From contig CACZEK010000008.1 in the NCBI GenBank assembly GCA_902780135.1, positions 1 through 64,000 of the forward strand: a stretch of 64,000 nucleotides of DNA, in the 5' to 3' direction. The position numbers were made by a program, and so were the translations under genes. Positions 8,696 through 15,876 of this stretch are shown here, in pieces. Numbering within the stretch: the first letter of the stretch is position 1; each line of letters begins with the position of its first letter. Source of the DNA: an uncultured bacterium (GTDB lineage Bacteria; Verrucomicrobiota; Lentisphaeria; Victivallales; UBA1829). The notes below the pieces were generated by a model. That model searched no databases. It had not been told where the DNA came from and saw nothing but the letters and a program-made list of their open reading frames with translations.

Positions 8696-8728
8696 GCTCT
8701 GTTTGTTCTCCGAAACCTGTTATCCTGT

Positions 8729-10045
8729 TCAAAGCCGCCAGTAGAGGTATTCCGCCTCCTCGAAGTCGCGACGGCGGAAGATGCCCTTGATGTCGAGGAG
8801 GACGTTTCTTCCCGGAGCAAAGAACCTGTTCAAATCGGCAGGCGTGAGGGATTTGAACGCATCGTGCGCGACGGCGAGGATGACGGCGTCCATATTCCGG
8901 ATCCCATCCGGATTGACGAATTCGATCCCGTACAGGCGCTTCGCCTCGGCGGCATCCGCGGCGGGATCGGCGACGACGGGGGCGATGCCGTATTCCCGGA
9001 GTTCGTTCACGATGTCGATGACCCGGGTATTGCGCGTGTCCGGGCAGTTCTCCTTGAACGTGAACCCGAGGACCGCGACCTTCGCGTCCTTCACGTTTTT
9101 ATCGGCGGCGATGAGGCACTTCACACAATTCTCCGCCACATACTTCCCCATGTCGTCGTTGATGCGGCGTCCGGCGAGGATGATCTGGCTGTGATAGCCC
9201 AGCATTTCCGCCTTGTAGGTCAGGTAGTACGGGTCGACGCCGATGCAGTGCCCGCCCACGAGCCCGGGCTGGAACTTCAGGAAATTCCACTTGGTGCCGG
9301 CGGCCTCCAGGACCGATTTCGTGTCGATCCCCATCCGGTTGAAAATGATCGAAAGCTCGTTCATGAACGCGATGTTGATGTCGCGCTGGCAGTTTTCGAT
9401 GACCTTCGCGGCCTCGGCGACGCGGATGCTCTCGGCGCGGTGGACGCCCGCCTCCACGACCAGCTCATAGACGCGCGCCACGCAGTCGAGCGTTTCCGCG
9501 TCCATGCCGGACACGACCTTTCTGATCTTCGCCAGACGGTGCTCCCGGTCGCCGGGGTTGATGCGCTCCGGGCTGTAGCCGACCTTGAAATCCCGGCCGC
9601 AGACGAGCCCGGACTCTTGTTCGAGGATAGGCGCGCAGACGTCTTCCGTGACGCCCGGATACACGGTGGATTCGAAGACCACGACGGAGCCGGGCGTCAG
9701 GTTGCGTCCGAGCAGGCACGAGGCGCTTTTCAGGGGGCCCAGATCGGGCGTGTGGTCGGGATTGACCGGCGTCGGGACGGCGACGATATGGAATTTCGCC
9801 TCGCGAAGCCTGGCGGCATCGGACGTGAATTCCACCGTGGTCCGCCGGATGGCGTCGTCGCCCTCCTCGCGCGTCGGGTCGACCCCCTGCCTGTAAAGCG
9901 CGATCTTGTCCGCATTGAGGTCGAAGCCGATCACACCGAGCTTTTTCGCAAACGCGACCGCGATCGGCATGCCGACGTAGCCCAGGCCGATCAGGGACAG
10001 TTTCGTCTCCCGGTTCACAAGCTGATTGTAAAGATCCATCGTCAT
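8729..10045 (-). CDS. tviB: UDP-N-acetyl-hexosamine 6-dehydrogenase (TviB/WbpO type)
   Basis: A 438-residue nucleotide-sugar dehydrogenase. The Rossmann motif is GLGYVGMP near 20-27, the catalytic Cys lies in GLVGGHCIGVDPYYL near 270, and NPGDREHRL plus AKVIENCQRDINIAFMNELS mark the TviB/WbpO branch that oxidises UDP-GlcNAc or UDP-GalNAc to the uronic acid. It is distinct from the ugd gene 1.2 kb downstream. The start ATGACGATG follows a GAGGAC site; the second ATG, two codons later, is also possible. The product probably feeds capsule, O-antigen or exopolysaccharide synthesis. Confidence 0.9.
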   Translation of the reverse strand: MTMDLYNQLVNRETKLSLIGLGYVGMPIAVAFAKKLGVIGFDLNADKIALYRQGVDPTREEGDDAIRRTTVEFTSDAARLREAKFHIVAVPTPVNPDHTPDLGPLKSASCLLGRNLTPGSVVVFESTVYPGVTEDVCAPILEQESGLVCGRDFKVGYSPERINPGDREHRLAKIRKVVSGMDAETLDCVARVYELVVEAGVHRAESIRVAEAAKVIENCQRDINIAFMNELSIIFNRMGIDTKSVLEAAGTKWNFLKFQPGLVGGHCIGVDPYYLTYKAEMLGYHSQIILAGRRINDDMGKYVAENCVKCLIAADKNVKDAKVAVLGFTFKENCPDTRNTRVIDIVNELREYGIAPVVADPAADAAEAKRLYGIEFVNPDGIRNMDAVILAVAHDAFKSLTPADLNRFFAPGRNVLLDIKGIFRRRDFEEAEYLYWRL

Positions 10046-10093
10046 CGTGTCCTCAGATTCGTGTTGTCCGTTTCCCCGTCCCGCGACGGCGGC

Positions 10094-10822
10094 TCAATCG
10101 TATATCGCATAGGTGTAGATCCGCCCCTCGATCAGCCCCCAGTTCAGGTCCGGCGGCATGTTCTCCTCGTCCTTCGCGATGAAGATGCCGTGCTCGCCGT
10201 TGTACCAGCCCTTGCTGGTCATGAAGTAGACGCCGTACTCGTCGCTGTAGATTCTGACCGGCTTCACGGTCTCGATGAACTTCGCGTCGAAGCGGTCGAA
10301 CGGGATGTCTTCGGTCCTGCCGATCAGCGGGGTCATCCGGTATGCCGCCGCCTCCAGGGATTCGTGTTCGGCAGTGAGGTATTCCGTGACGTCGTCCGGC
10401 GGGAAGAACTTGATGCGGTGATTTTCGCTGAAATCCAGAGCCCAGATCGTGCCCCAGATCGTCAGCACGAACAGGAAGAAGAACACCGTGCCGCGGAAAA
10501 ACATCGTCCAGCACCAGTCGCCGAACTCCTTCAGCATCACGATGCGCTTTTCACGGTCGTGCCAGCGGTCGAGGAAATCGCGGACGGATTCCTTCAGCGG
10601 CTTCTCGGGCGGCGGAGGCGGTTCCGGCTCCTCTTCCTCGTCCAGCGACTCCAGGAACGCATTGACCGCGGCCAGGATCTTCTTGAACTTCGACTGCGGC
10701 ACGGCGGGATCTTCCCCCCCGCCACGGGAGGACGAAACGGCCGGCGCTCCGCCTTTTTCAGGCACGGAGCCGTCCGGAGGATTGTCCGTTGTTTCGGATG
10801 TCAGGTTCTGGTTTTCCGGCAT
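10094..10822 (-). CDS. Conserved-looking single-pass membrane protein, function unknown
   Basis: A 242-residue protein. Residues 1-45 are polar and Gly/Ser-rich, followed by an acidic/proline stretch (EEEEPEPPPPPEK), a basic helix, one transmembrane segment near 112-133 (FFRGTVFFFLFVLTIWGTIWAL), and a roughly 100-residue extracytoplasmic domain rich in aromatic residues. No family is recognised. It is the first gene after the promoter at 10872-10899 and lies 48 bp before the TviB-type dehydrogenase, so it may be a helper of polysaccharide assembly; that is inference only. The start at 10822 has an AAAGG site; upstream in-frame codons lie over the promoter. Confidence 0.65.
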   Translation of the reverse strand: MPENQNLTSETTDNPPDGSVPEKGGAPAVSSSRGGGEDPAVPQSKFKKILAAVNAFLESLDEEEEPEPPPPPEKPLKESVRDFLDRWHDREKRIVMLKEFGDWCWTMFFRGTVFFFLFVLTIWGTIWALDFSENHRIKFFPPDDVTEYLTAEHESLEAAAYRMTPLIGRTEDIPFDRFDAKFIETVKPVRIYSDEYGVYFMTSKGWYNGEHGIFIAKDEENMPPDLNWGLIEGRIYTYAIYD

Positions 10823-10871
10823 GAAGAAGCCTTTATTGACGTTTTTTGGGTGCGTACGCGAAACATCTATT

Positions 10872-10899
10872 AATGTACTGCCGTTTTTGTTTTTTTCAA
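10872..10899 (-). promoter_or_regulatory. sigma-70-type promoter of the TviB/WbpP operon
   Basis: TTGAAA (10899-10894), 16 bp, TACATT (10877-10872), 50 bp before the start codon at 10822. Confidence 0.6.
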
Positions 10900-11029
10900 G
10901 ACCGGCACACATGTTTTCCGCTCCATTCGGGCTCCGCCGCGCAGGCGGCGTCCGGCGTCGCGGTCCCGGCACGACCTCATTTTCACCGGGATTCGGGAAA
11001 CTTTTTTTTGTTTTTTTGAAAAAACGTGC

Positions 11030-11057
11030 TTGACTTTCCGGCGAAACGGCCTATATT
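11030..11057 (+). promoter_or_regulatory. sigma-70-type promoter of tRNA-Lys
   Basis: TTGACT (11030-11035), 16 bp, TATATT (11052-11057), 21 bp upstream of the tRNA. Confidence 0.8.
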
Positions 11058-11078
11058 AAATACATGCTTGGTTTTTGT

Positions 11079-11155
11079 GCGCCCTTAGCTCAGCCGGCTA
11101 GAGCAAATGACTCTTAATCATTGGGTCCGGGGTTCGAATCCCCGAGGGCGTACCA
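11079..11155 (+). tRNA. tRNA-Lys (anticodon CUU)
   Basis: Acceptor stem GCGCCCT/AGGGCGT with discriminator A and encoded CCA; D arm AGCTCAGCCGGCTAGAGC; anticodon stem AATGA/TCATT with loop CTCTTAA (anticodon CTT); T arm GGGG TTCGAAT CCCC. The trailing T-run may serve as terminator. Confidence 0.95.
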
Positions 11156-11239
11156 TTTTTTTTGCCTTTTTTCCGGGCAAATGCACGAATTCTGAACTTA
11201 ACCCCAAGATTTCGGCTTCGACATCCGCGAGGTGACGCT

Positions 11240-11983
11240 GTGAACATTCCGGAAGCAATTCTCATGGGCGTGGGACTCGCGATGGACGCGCTTGCCGTCT
11301 CCCTCACGCTCGGCGCGGTCGGGTGGTCCTGTCCGAAAATGCAGACCGCGTCCGATCCCGCCGTCTCCGGCGACCCCGCGAACGCCAAACGCCCCCTGCT
11401 CCGCCGTCTGCCGTTCCTCGGCCCGACTCCGGCCGCCCCGGTCTGCTCCGTCTGCCGCCCGCGCGGGAGCTGTTCGTGCGGATGCGGAGGCGCATCGGCA
11501 TCCGCCCGCGGGCTTTTCACGTGGGACAAGATCGTGCTGGCCGCCGCTCTTTTCGGCATATTCCAGGCGATGATGCCGACGATCGGCTGGTTCGGGAGCG
11601 GGCTGTGCGGCGGGCTGGTGCAGAAACTGGGGCGGATCGCCGCCGGGCTGCTGCTGGCGTTCGTGGCGGCGCAAATGCTCCGGGAAGGTTTTTCGAAGGA
11701 GGAGGACCCGGCGAAGAGAGTCGGGGCGTGTTCGCTCCGGCGCCTGGTCGTGCTGGCGTTCGCCACCAGCATCGACGCGCTTCTGGTGGGCGTATCCTAC
11801 GCGTGCCTGGGGCGCACGGACATCTCCGGCGACGTGCTGGTCATCGGCACGGTCACGGCGGCGATTTCCGCGGCGGGCTGCGTCTTCGGGCGCATGTTCG
11901 GCAACCGGTTCGGCAACCGGAGTTCGGTCCTGGGCGGGCTGGTCCTGCTCGGCATCGCGGTGAAGATCATGTTTTTCGGGTAA
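11240..11983 (+). CDS. mntP: Manganese efflux pump MntP with a Cys-rich insertion
   Basis: A 247-residue inner-membrane protein. It carries the two family signatures: GLAMDALAVSLTLGA in the first helix (Asp16) and ATSIDALLVGVSYA in the second half, plus GNRSSVLGGLVLLGIAVKIMF at the C terminus. MntP exports Mn2+ from the cytoplasm. The family is usually near 185-190 residues; here about 65 extra residues (29-95) are inserted between helices 1 and 2, with six cysteines (31, 69, 72, 78, 80, 82) in a CSVC-x5-CSCGC pattern. The start is GTG at 11240 with a GAGGTGAC site; frames reaching further upstream lack one. The next gene follows after 19 bp. Confidence 0.88.
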   Translation: MNIPEAILMGVGLAMDALAVSLTLGAVGWSCPKMQTASDPAVSGDPANAKRPLLRRLPFLGPTPAAPVCSVCRPRGSCSCGCGGASASARGLFTWDKIVLAAALFGIFQAMMPTIGWFGSGLCGGLVQKLGRIAAGLLLAFVAAQMLREGFSKEEDPAKRVGACSLRRLVVLAFATSIDALLVGVSYACLGRTDISGDVLVIGTVTAAISAAGCVFGRMFGNRFGNRSSVLGGLVLLGIAVKIMFFG

Positions 11984-12002
11984 TCCCCGGGAGGTTTCAG
12001 CT

Positions 12003-12779
12003 ATGGCACAGAAAATGAAAAGCGTATTCGGACCGATCATATCCCGCAGGCTCGGCGTCTCGCTCGGCGTCGACCTGCTGCCGTTCAAGACATGTTCGCT
12101 GGACTGCGTCTACTGCGAATGCGGCGCGACGACCAACCTGACCATGGAGCGCGGCGACTTCTACCCGGTGGAACGCGTCCTCGCCGAACTCGACGCCTTT
12201 TTCGAAAAGCACGAGAAGATCGACTACGTGACGTTCTCCGGCGTCGGCGAGCCCACGCTCCATACCGGCATCGGGCGGATCGTCCGCGCCGTGAAAACGA
12301 AGCGCCCGGACGTGAAGGTCTGCCTCATCACGAACGCCACGCTGCTCGGCGATCCGGGCTTGCAGAAGGAGCTGGAGGGGATCGACCTCATCATGCCGTC
12401 GCTGGACGCCTCCTGCGAGGAGGAATTCGTCCGCGTGAACCGCCCCGCCCCGGGCGTGACGTTCGACGGGCTGATGGCGGCGCTGAAATCGTTCCGTGCC
12501 GCGAACAAGGTGGAAATGTGGCTGGAAGTCTTCATCGTGCCCGGCGTCAACGATTCCCCCGCCTCGCTCGAACGTTTCGTGAAGTGCCTGCGCGAGATCT
12601 CGCCCGACCTGGTGCAGATCAACTCGCTCGACCGCCCCGGCACCGAGGACTGGATCGAAATCCCGTCGCGGGAACGCCTGGAGGAAATCCGGAAGGTGTT
12701 CGAAGCCTGCGGCCGCCCGGTCGCGATCATCTCGCGCAAACAGCCCGCCCCGGCGGTCCAGCCGCGCGGCGCGAACTGA
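12003..12779 (+). CDS. Radical SAM protein (COG0731 type)
   Basis: A 258-residue radical SAM enzyme. The 4Fe-4S cluster motif is CSLDCVYCEC near residues 36-45 (Cys-x3-Cys-x2-Cys), followed by TFSGVGEPTLH near 77-87, the glycine-rich SAM-binding strand. The N terminus (FGPIISRRLGVSLGVDLLP) is typical of the COG0731 proteins, which are related to tRNA-wyosine TYW1-like radical SAM proteins but stand alone in bacteria, with unknown substrates. It has an excellent GGGAGG ribosome site, and its close spacing to mntP suggests one transcript. Confidence 0.85.
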   Translation: MAQKMKSVFGPIISRRLGVSLGVDLLPFKTCSLDCVYCECGATTNLTMERGDFYPVERVLAELDAFFEKHEKIDYVTFSGVGEPTLHTGIGRIVRAVKTKRPDVKVCLITNATLLGDPGLQKELEGIDLIMPSLDASCEEEFVRVNRPAPGVTFDGLMAALKSFRAANKVEMWLEVFIVPGVNDSPASLERFVKCLREISPDLVQINSLDRPGTEDWIEIPSRERLEEIRKVFEACGRPVAIISRKQPAPAVQPRGAN

Positions 12780-12921
12780 CCCGGAACGTTTGCGCGTTCA
12801 GCCCGGATTCCGTCCCCGCGCCGCAGAGGAAGCGGGGCGGTCGCGGGACATCGTTTTGCCTCAATCCGGCGCGTGCGCGCGGAGTTTTTCCGAAAAAAGG
12901 ATGAAAAACGTTCAACCGCTA

Positions 12922-12949
12922 TTGAAAAATGGGAAAACGGGGATAAATT
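12922..12949 (+). promoter_or_regulatory. Possible sigma-70-type promoter of the acyltransferase genes
   Basis: TTGAAA (12922-12927), 16 bp, TAAATT (12944-12949), 46 bp before the GTG at 12996. Confidence 0.4.
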
Positions 12950-12995
12950 ATATGAAATTCCCAAGCATCCCCGAACCTGCCGGCAGGAACCGAAC

Positions 12996-13820
12996 GTGGA
13001 CTTCAACACTGACAATCTGCTCCAGAAAATCATCACTCCGCCCCTCGTGACGGAAAACGACGCCTATTTGCTCAAGTTCGCGGAAAACGACGACGAGATC
13101 TTCGCCGCCCAGAAACTCCGCTACCGGGTGTTCAACTGCGAACAGAACCGCGGTCTGGACTCCGCAAAAGACGCGGAATTCGACCGGGACGAGTTCGACG
13201 AGGGCGCGGCGCACCTGATCGTCTTCGACAAGGCGAGCGGGACGCCGATCGGCACGTACCGCGCGATCGGACAGCCCGGGAACGACCCGGAAAAGATGTA
13301 CTCCGCCCGCGAATACGAGGTCGACGGCATCGCGCCCTACGTGCCGCGGATCATTGAGGTGGGGCGTTCCTGCGTGGACAAGGACTACCGCAACGGCGCC
13401 GTGGTGGCGTTTCTGTGGAGCGGGATGGCGGCGATCACGCTGCGCTCGGGCTGCCGTTACCTGTGCGGCTGCGTAAGCCTGGAGGACGCCCGGCCCGCGG
13501 TCGCGTGGGCGGTCTACGAAACCCTGCGGGACAAGGGGCTGTATTTCCCGGGCATCCATTTCAAGCCGCGCCCGCAGTTCAATTTCCCGCGCCCGGACGA
13601 ATCGGAGATCGAAAGCATCCGCAGCGACCGCGCACGTCTGCGCGAAGCCATGCCGCCGCTCCTGAAAGGCTACATCACGATCGGCGCGAAGCTCCTCGGC
13701 GAACCGGCGTTCGACTATGAATTCGGCTCCATCGACCTGCCCGTCATGGTCGACATGTGGCATCTGCCGGACCGCTACCACAAACACTTTTTCCCGAACA
13801 TCACATTCCCCGAGGACTGA
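12996..13820 (+). CDS. GNAT-fold N-acyltransferase, ornithine-lipid OlsB-like
   Basis: A 274-residue protein of the hemolysin/OlsB acyltransferase group. Typical elements are LRYRVFNCEQN near 37-47, the acidic run DEFDEGAAHLIVFD, GTYRAI near 83-88, and the conserved IEVGRSCVDKDYRNG near 114-128, which binds the acyl chain donor. OlsB transfers a 3-hydroxyacyl chain from acyl-carrier protein to ornithine. The next gene is an OlsA-like acyltransferase, 3 bp away, exactly the pair needed for ornithine lipid (or another amino-acid lipid). The start is set at GTG 12996 because it has AGGA at proper spacing; longer frames run over the promoter. Confidence 0.8.
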   Translation: MDFNTDNLLQKIITPPLVTENDAYLLKFAENDDEIFAAQKLRYRVFNCEQNRGLDSAKDAEFDRDEFDEGAAHLIVFDKASGTPIGTYRAIGQPGNDPEKMYSAREYEVDGIAPYVPRIIEVGRSCVDKDYRNGAVVAFLWSGMAAITLRSGCRYLCGCVSLEDARPAVAWAVYETLRDKGLYFPGIHFKPRPQFNFPRPDESEIESIRSDRARLREAMPPLLKGYITIGAKLLGEPAFDYEFGSIDLPVMVDMWHLPDRYHKHFFPNITFPED

Positions 13821-13823
13821 GCC

Positions 13824-14657
13824 ATGCGGACTCTGCGCAGGATCTACCGCGTCATCGCACTTTTCCTGTGGGGGAACTTTCACTGGATCTACTGCCTCCC
13901 GATCCGCTACCTCTACGAGAAGGACCGCAGCGTCCGCCGCATGGCGCTCCAGACGAAATCCTGGGGCGGCGGGATCGTCAGGATCCTCGGCATCCGCACG
14001 GTCGTGCACGGCGACCCGTCGGAATACCGGAAGACCGGCGGCCTGGTGGTGGCGAACCACCAGAGCTACGTCGACATCTTCCTGCACGCGTCCATCTTCG
14101 GGCTGCGGTTCACCCCGAAAAAAGAGATCCGGTCCTGGCCCGTGCTCGGCTGGTACACCGACATGACCCGCCCGATCTGGGTCGACCGCGATTCCAAGCA
14201 GGCCGCCGGAAACCTGATGGAACAGTTCCGCGACACCCTGAGGAAGAAAGTCCCGCTGATCGTCTACCCGGAAGGCACCACGTCCGACGGACGCTCCGGC
14301 CTCAAGGAGTTCAAGACGACGCCGTTCGAGACCGTCTGCGGCACGGACATCCCCGTCCAGCCGATCATCTCCATCTACCACCCCGCCGAGGGCGACATGC
14401 ACCCCGCCTGGTACGGCGACGCCACGTTCATGCCCCATCTGTGGGCGCTCCTCGGCAACCGCGGGTCCACCGCCGACGTCTACATCCTCCCGCTCATCTA
14501 TCCCGAGGGACGGAACCGGAAACAGCTCGCGAAGGCGGTCCGCGAAGCCATGCTGAAGGCATACTGCGAACACACCGGCTGGACCCCGCCCGCCCCGCCG
14601 GAACAAACAGCCGCCCCGTCAAACGCAAAGGAGGCCGACCGTGAACAGCACGATTGA
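13824..14657 (+). CDS. 1-acyl-glycerol-3-phosphate-type acyltransferase (PlsC/OlsA-like)
   Basis: A 277-residue membrane-associated acyltransferase. A hydrophobic N-terminal segment is followed by the catalytic NHQSYVD near 76-82 (His-x4-Asp), KKEIRSWPVLG near 95-105, and the acceptor-binding YPEGTTSDGR near 151-160. The family adds the second acyl chain to lysophosphatidate or, in OlsA, to lyso-ornithine lipid. Immediate coupling to an OlsB-like gene favours the OlsA role; a general PlsC role cannot be excluded. The C terminus (last 30 residues) is Pro/Ala-rich and disordered. It overlaps the next gene by 17 bp. Confidence 0.82.
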   Translation: MRTLRRIYRVIALFLWGNFHWIYCLPIRYLYEKDRSVRRMALQTKSWGGGIVRILGIRTVVHGDPSEYRKTGGLVVANHQSYVDIFLHASIFGLRFTPKKEIRSWPVLGWYTDMTRPIWVDRDSKQAAGNLMEQFRDTLRKKVPLIVYPEGTTSDGRSGLKEFKTTPFETVCGTDIPVQPIISIYHPAEGDMHPAWYGDATFMPHLWALLGNRGSTADVYILPLIYPEGRNRKQLAKAVREAMLKAYCEHTGWTPPAPPEQTAAPSNAKEADREQHD

Positions 14658-15381
14658 AACGATCTCGGCGGCATGGACGCTCGCGACCGGACGTCCGCTG
14701 CCGTTTCTGCCGGAACCGAAGGATATCCCGGAAGACTTTCCCGTCTATTACCCGCTGATCGGGCTTGCCGCCGGGCTGGCGTGCTCCCTGACGGCGTGGA
14801 TCGTCGTCTGGCTCTTCGGCGCGTTCGCGGGCTCCATGTTCTCCGGCGTCCTGATCGCGCTCCTGCTGGAGATCCTGACCGGATGGCGCGGATTCAACGG
14901 CGCGGCGCTCTTCGCCGTCCGCCTCTTCCCGAAACCGGACGGCGCGACGCCCGACAAGTTCACCGCCCAGCCGATGTTCTTCGGCGCGGTCTTCTTCGCG
15001 GTCCGCGCCATCATGATCGCGGCCGCCGTCCAGGCGGGAGGCGCGTGCTGGCTGACCGCCGTCCTGCTGTGCGCGTATTTCGCGCGGGAGGAACTCAGCG
15101 CGGCGACCTCCCCGAACGGAGGGGAACTGATCAAGGCGCCGGACAGGGAACGCCGGAAAGGCGCGGTGGCGGGCTGTGTCCTGATGCTGCTTTTCATCCT
15201 GGTCAGCCGGCGCATCTGGGGTGCGGCGGGCATGTTCCTGCTGACCTGGCTCGCCTCCTGGTATCTGATCAAACGCTCCGAAAACGGGACGCTCGACTTC
15301 GACCGGAGGGCTTTCGACACGGCGGCATACCTGATCGAGACCGCGCTGCTGGTCCTGACGGTGATCTGCGTGCACCGCTGA
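14641..15381 (+). CDS. Polytopic membrane protein, degenerate CobS-like
   Basis: A 246-residue protein with about six hydrophobic segments. The N terminus (TGRPLPFLPEP, then VYYPLIGLAAGLACSL) and the overall spacing recall adenosylcobinamide-GDP ribazoletransferase (CobS). The family's catalytic region, normally HLDGLAD, is here TGWRGFNGA, and the C-terminal GGxxGD region reads TLDFDRRAFD, so it is unlikely to be an active cobalamin synthase and no other cobalamin gene is nearby. It overlaps the acyltransferase gene by 17 bp, which suggests a lipid-related role. The GTG start has an AAAGGAGG site. Function is unknown. Confidence 0.55.
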   Translation: MNSTIETISAAWTLATGRPLPFLPEPKDIPEDFPVYYPLIGLAAGLACSLTAWIVVWLFGAFAGSMFSGVLIALLLEILTGWRGFNGAALFAVRLFPKPDGATPDKFTAQPMFFGAVFFAVRAIMIAAAVQAGGACWLTAVLLCAYFAREELSAATSPNGGELIKAPDRERRKGAVAGCVLMLLFILVSRRIWGAAGMFLLTWLASWYLIKRSENGTLDFDRRAFDTAAYLIETALLVLTVICVHR

Positions 15382-15505
15382 GCCGAACGGGCGCGCCGTT
15401 CGCTTTTTCCGCGCGCGGCTATGAACCGGGCGCAACCGGGAGCCCGTTTTCCCTTTGTTTTTTCGCGATTCTTCCGCAAACCGCGCTTTGCGTCAGTTCC
15501 ACCGC

Positions 15506-15534
15506 TTGATTTTTCGGAATGGAAAGAGTATATT
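15506..15534 (+). promoter_or_regulatory. sigma-70-type promoter upstream of the CAU tRNA
   Basis: TTGATT (15506-15511), 17 bp, TATATT (15529-15534), about 100 bp before the tRNA. Confidence 0.6.
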
Positions 15535-15632
15535 ATTTCATTCGAAGCCGCACCCCCGGGAGCGTGTTCGGGCGAACATCCTTTTGAGTCGCTTCACACA
15601 AACACCCCCGTACGGGATGCAGGCTTTTCCGT

Positions 15633-15708
15633 GGATCCTTAGCTCAGTGGTTAGAGCGGAGGTCTCATAAACCTTTGGTCGCTGGTTCGAACCCGGCAGG
15701 ATCCACCA
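15633..15708 (+). tRNA. tRNA with anticodon CAU, probably the lysidine-type tRNA-Ile2
   Basis: Acceptor GGATCCT/AGGATCC, discriminator A and encoded CCA; anticodon stem GAGGT/ACCTT with loop CTCATAA; T arm GCTGG TTCGAAC CCGGC. It lacks the initiator hallmarks (1:72 mismatch, three G-C pairs in the anticodon stem). The D arm and the TTGGTCGCTGGTTC stretch resemble E. coli ileX, a CAU tRNA converted to Ile by TilS, more than elongator tRNA-Met. The identity cannot be settled without comparison. Confidence 0.85.
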
Positions 15709-15750
15709 TTTTTATGCCCTCGCGGAAACGCAGGGCGGGCGGGAACGCTT

Positions 15751-15837
15751 CTCCCGCCCCAAATGCGAGGAAAACGCCTCTCCCGCCCCAAATGCGAGGA
15801 AAACGCTTCTCCCGCCCCAAATGCGCGGGGAACGCCG
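15751..15837. repeat. Three tandem copies of a 29-bp unit
   Basis: Units begin CTCCCGCCCCAAATGCGAGG at 15751, 15780 and 15809. The first two are nearly identical and the third diverges in its second half. The array lies between tRNA-CAU and the 3' end of the convergent flavoenzyme gene. No spacer pattern is present, so it is a simple tandem repeat. Confidence 0.85.
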
Positions 15838-15876
15838 ACCGTCCGCAAGCGCGGGCGGCAGGACAGCGCAAGCACG

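Noticed and set aside
8864..10873. A 669-codon plus-strand frame
   Set aside because: Antisense of the TviB-type dehydrogenase and the membrane protein gene.
14641..15381. Functional cobalamin synthase CobS
   Set aside because: The catalytic HLDGLAD-type and GGxxGD regions are not preserved and there are no cobalamin genes around.
15751..15837. CRISPR-like repeat
   Set aside because: Units follow each other directly with no spacers, and no cas gene is present.
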